Source of the DNA: Anaerolinea sp.
GTDB taxonomy: Bacteria; Chloroflexota; Anaerolineae; Anaerolineales; Villigracilaceae
Direction of reading: 5' to 3'
DNA: 7,226 nucleotides
Assembly: GCA_020720965.1 (NCBI GenBank)
Contig: DYNS01000151.1
Location: forward strand, 1 to 7,226
Position numbers and translations under genes: made by a program. The notes below the pieces were generated by a model that was not told where the DNA came from, did not search any database, and was given only the letters and a program-made list of their open reading frames with translations. Below are positions 5,305 to 7,226 of the stretch, piece after piece; positions within the stretch are counted from its first letter, which is position 1; each line of letters begins with the position of its first letter.

Positions 5305-5325
5305 CTTGTAAACCGCTTTAGTAAA
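5297..5325 (-). promoter_or_regulatory. Putative divergent promoter of tatA-gntK
   Basis: The palindrome GATTATAATC (5296-5305) gives a TATAAT -10 on the minus strand as well (5302-5297). With a 17-bp spacer, TTTACT at 5325-5320 is a 4-of-6 match to the -35. It overlaps the junction of the first and second operator units. The predicted start is near 5290, about 38 nt before the tatA ATG. Confidence 0.5.
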
Positions 5326-5346
5326 GCGGTTTACTAAAGCGGTTTA
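5309..5346. promoter_or_regulatory. Triple LacI-family operator array
   Basis: Three contiguous 12-bp units, each separated by one base, occupy 5309-5320, 5322-5333 and 5335-5346. The first, TAAACCGCTTTA, is the exact reverse complement of the second and third, TAAAGCGGTTTA. Each unit contains the LacI-family operator core AA-N-CG-N-TT. The central CG steps are at 5314-5315, 5327-5328 and 5340-5341, 13 bp apart. Units 1 and 2 together form a perfect 25-bp palindrome. The array covers the plus-strand start site and the minus-strand -35. Confidence 0.8.
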
Positions 5347-5363
5347 TTCAGAACGGAGTGTGT

Positions 5364-6404
5364 ATGGTCGTCCGGCGTACCAACCGAGTCACAATCAGCG
5401 ATGTCGCTTTGGCGGCTGGCGTTTCCATTTCCTCCGTATCCAATGCTCTCAACGGCAAAACCGCCGCCATGACGGAAGAAACCCTGCAACGGATTCAATC
5501 CGCCATGCAGGAACTCAACTACCGCCCCAGCAGTGTGGCGCGGGGGTTGGCAACCCAGCGCACCGCCACCCTGGGCTTGGTGCTGACCGAAATTGAAACG
5601 CCGCTCTTTTTGCAGGCTGTTACCCCCATCGAGCGCGAGGCGCGCAGGGCGGGCTACAGCCTGCTTTTGATGAATGCCCGCAACGAAGCCGATGAGCGCG
5701 AAGCCGTGCGCCTTTTGCAGGAAAAACAGGTGGACGGCATGATGATTGTCTCCACCTCCGACCCGCGCCAAAACGACCACCTGCACGAAGTTCAAGCCGG
5801 GGGCATTCCGGTTGCGCTGATTAACCGCGCCGACCTGTGGACGGAGTTTGACCAGGTGAATTGGGATAACGCCGGGGGAGTCGCCTCCGTTTTGGGGCAT
5901 TTTACCGCGTTGGGGCATCGCCGCATTGCCATTTTGGCGGGTCCTGCCGACCGGCGCAGCACCCAGGAGCGTTTGCAGGGCTATCGCGCCGGGTTGCAAG
6001 CCGCCGGGCTGACCTATGACGAGGCGTTGGTCTGCGCCGGGGATTACACCTCCGCCGCCGAGGGCTGGCGCGAATCCGCGTTTGGGTTAATGTCCCTGCC
6101 CCAGCCGCCCAGCGCCATCATTGCCTCGGACGATATTGTCGCCGCGGTTGTCATCCGCGCCATCGAGGAAACCGGGCGCAGCGTTCCGGCGGATGTCGCC
6201 GTAGCCGGGATTGACGACCAGCCTTTCTCGCAGTATCTCGCCCTTACCACCGTTCAACTGCCGGTTGCAGAAGCGGGCAAACAAGCCATTCAACTCATTC
6301 TGCGCCGCATTCAACACCCCGAAACCGAAGCCCAACACATCTTACTCCCCTGCCCGCTCGTGGTTCGCGCTACCTGCGGGGCAAAAAGGCAGGCGAACCC
6401 ATGA
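5364..6404 (+). CDS. LacI-family transcriptional regulator
   Basis: This 346-residue protein has the full LacI/GalR architecture. The N-terminal helix-turn-helix VTISDVALAAGVSISSVSNAL is at about residues 9-29, with Ile22, Ser23 and Asn27 at the base-reading positions of LacI. The hinge helix RPSSVARGL is at about 54-62 with Leu62, the residue that wedges into the central CG of the operator. The periplasmic-binding-protein-like effector domain follows, with blocks such as GHRRIAILAGP, the SDD at about the end of the second subdomain, and VAGIDDQPFSQYL. I chose the ATG at 5364, which has GGAG 5 nt upstream, over the in-frame GTG at 5358. Its stop overlaps the nagB start by 4 bp (ATGA), so it is cotranscribed with an amino-sugar gene. 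A glucosamine- or GlcNAc-phosphate effector is a reasonable guess, not shown by sequence. Autoregulation through the adjacent operator array is very likely. Confidence 0.95.
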   Translation: MVVRRTNRVTISDVALAAGVSISSVSNALNGKTAAMTEETLQRIQSAMQELNYRPSSVARGLATQRTATLGLVLTEIETPLFLQAVTPIEREARRAGYSLLLMNARNEADEREAVRLLQEKQVDGMMIVSTSDPRQNDHLHEVQAGGIPVALINRADLWTEFDQVNWDNAGGVASVLGHFTALGHRRIAILAGPADRRSTQERLQGYRAGLQAAGLTYDEALVCAGDYTSAAEGWRESAFGLMSLPQPPSAIIASDDIVAAVVIRAIEETGRSVPADVAVAGIDDQPFSQYLALTTVQLPVAEAGKQAIQLILRRIQHPETEAQHILLPCPLVVRATCGAKRQANP

Positions 6405-7171
6405 CCCTTCTCCAGACTCTCCTTGCAGAACAACTCCCGGTGGAAGTTCACCCCTCCACCCAGGCGATGGGGCGTGCCGCCGCCGAAGTCGCCGCCAAAA
6501 TTATCCGCGAGGCGGTTGCCATGCGCGGGGTTGCCAATGTCATTTTGGCAACCGGCAACTCCCAACTGGCATTTCTGGAAGCCTTGCGCGTCCTGCCGGA
6601 TGTCCCCTGGCAGGCAGTCAATGCCTTTCACATGGACGAATACGTTCACCTACCCCCCGGACCCCCCGCCGGATTCCCCCTTACCCTGCGCCGCAACATC
6701 ATCGAGCATGTCCAAATTGGCAACTTCTTCCCCGTTCCCGGCATGGCGGCCGACCTGGAAGCCGCCTGCCAGGGCTACGAGCTGCTCCTGCGCGCCCACC
6801 CCGCCGATTTGTGCTGCCTGGGCATTGGCGAAAACGGACATCTGGCATTCAACGAGCCCGGTGCTGCCCGCTTTGACGACCCCCATTGGGCAAAAGTCAT
6901 CACCCTGACGGAAGAAAGCCGCCGTCAGCAGGTGGGCGAGGGTCATTTTGCCAGTGTGGAAGAAACCCCGGCGCAGGCAATCACCCTCACCATCCCGGCG
7001 CTGTTGGCGGCAAAACATGTCCTCGCCATCGTGCCGGAGGCGCGTAAAGCCCCCGCCGTGCGCCGCACCCTCACCGAGGAAGTTAGCACCGCCTGCCCCG
7101 CCACTATCCTGCGCCGCAGCCCGCACGCCCGCCTGTTCCTCGACCCCGCCTCCGCGGCGGAAATTCTCTAA
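6401..7171 (+). CDS. nagB: Glucosamine-6-phosphate deaminase (NagB-like)
   Basis: This 256-residue enzyme converts glucosamine-6-phosphate to fructose-6-phosphate and ammonia in the cytosol, linking amino sugars to glycolysis. The phosphate-loop ATGNS is at residues 50-54 and the FHMDEY motif at 76-81 supplies catalytic Asp79. GIGENGHLAFNEPG at 141-154 supplies ring-opening His147 and Glu152. A basic ARKAP segment with Lys216 is the likely second phosphate contact. The E. coli catalytic Asp141 equivalent is Asn145, as in NGH-type deaminases. Length matches the family (about 240-270). It lacks an extra allosteric C-terminal extension. Translation is coupled to the LacI-type gene by an ATGA overlap. 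A 6-phosphogluconolactonase-like or sugar isomerase relative is possible but FxMDEY plus GHxAFNEP favours the deaminase. Confidence 0.92.
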   Translation: MTLLQTLLAEQLPVEVHPSTQAMGRAAAEVAAKIIREAVAMRGVANVILATGNSQLAFLEALRVLPDVPWQAVNAFHMDEYVHLPPGPPAGFPLTLRRNIIEHVQIGNFFPVPGMAADLEAACQGYELLLRAHPADLCCLGIGENGHLAFNEPGAARFDDPHWAKVITLTEESRRQQVGEGHFASVEETPAQAITLTIPALLAAKHVLAIVPEARKAPAVRRTLTEEVSTACPATILRRSPHARLFLDPASAAEIL

Positions 7172-7187
7172 ACGACCAATAACCAAC

Positions 7188-7216
7188 GACTACCCGACTA
7201 CCCGACTACCCGACTA
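7188..7216 (+). repeat. Short tandem repeat of GACTACCC
   Basis: Three full copies of the 8-bp unit GACTACCC (7188-7195, 7196-7203, 7204-7211) and a partial fourth (GACTA, 7212-7216) follow the nagB stop by 16 nt. No gene or hairpin was recognised in the rest of the 55-nt tail. Confidence 0.8.
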
Positions 7217-7226
7217 ACAACCCCAT

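Noticed and set aside
5309..5346. Operator repeats as a CRISPR-like or mobile-element end repeat
   Set aside because: The units are only 12 bp with 1-bp spacing and carry a LacI-type core next to a LacI-family gene, so an operator array explains them.
5358..5363. GTG start of the LacI-type regulator at 5358
   Set aside because: This GTG overlaps the GGAG ribosome binding site; the ATG at 5364 has suitable spacing.
5334..5999. Minus-strand open frame of 221 codons opposite the LacI-type regulator
   Set aside because: It is antisense to a clear LacI-family gene, spans its operator, and has a composition typical of a shadow frame.
6650..7186. Minus-strand open frame of 178 codons opposite nagB
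   Set aside because: It is glycine-rich shadow translation of the nagB coding strand with no family match.

Overview
This window looks like a moderately GC-rich bacterial chromosome fragment. Gene content and codon style suggest a Chloroflexota (Anaerolineae-like) host, but that is a low-confidence impression because no rRNA or other decisive marker is present. It has two parts separated by a strong bidirectional terminator at about 4503-4548.

Left part (1-4484): a lasso-peptide-type RiPP biosynthetic locus. A short gene at 4296-4484 (+) encodes a 62-residue precursor. Its leader matches the lasso leader pattern Y/W-x2-P-x-L/V-x3-G, and it ends in a C-terminal serine. Transcribed divergently on the minus strand is a tightly packed six-gene operon. 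In order it encodes a YkgJ-type cysteine-cluster protein, an HPr-kinase-like ATPase/kinase, a PAPS-dependent sulfotransferase, a PqqD-like leader-binding protein (B1), a transglutaminase-like leader protease (B2), and an asparagine-synthase-like lasso cyclase (C) that runs off the left edge. B1, B2 and C are the core lasso machinery. The kinase, sulfotransferase and Cys-cluster protein are candidate tailoring functions. The kinase fits the C-terminal Ser, as in paeninodin-type systems. The apparent core (up to 38 residues) is much longer than ordinary lasso peptides, and the ring register is not settled by sequence alone. No ABC exporter or immunity gene is visible; one may lie beyond the left edge.

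Right part (4564-7171): carbohydrate metabolism and a Tat component in two divergent pairs. On the minus strand, tatA (55 residues, easily missed) precedes gntK (gluconate kinase). On the plus strand, a LacI-family regulator overlaps a glucosamine-6-phosphate deaminase (nagB-like) by 4 bp. The 112-bp intergenic region between the pairs has a consensus sigma-70 promoter (TTGACA-N16-TATAAT). Its -10 sits in a perfect palindrome usable from both strands. Directly behind it are three contiguous 12-bp LacI-type operator units. This predicts that the regulator controls itself, nagB and probably tatA-gntK.

After nagB (7172-7226) there is only a short tandem repeat of an 8-bp unit. No CRISPR array, tRNA, rRNA, insertion sequence or phage gene was seen.
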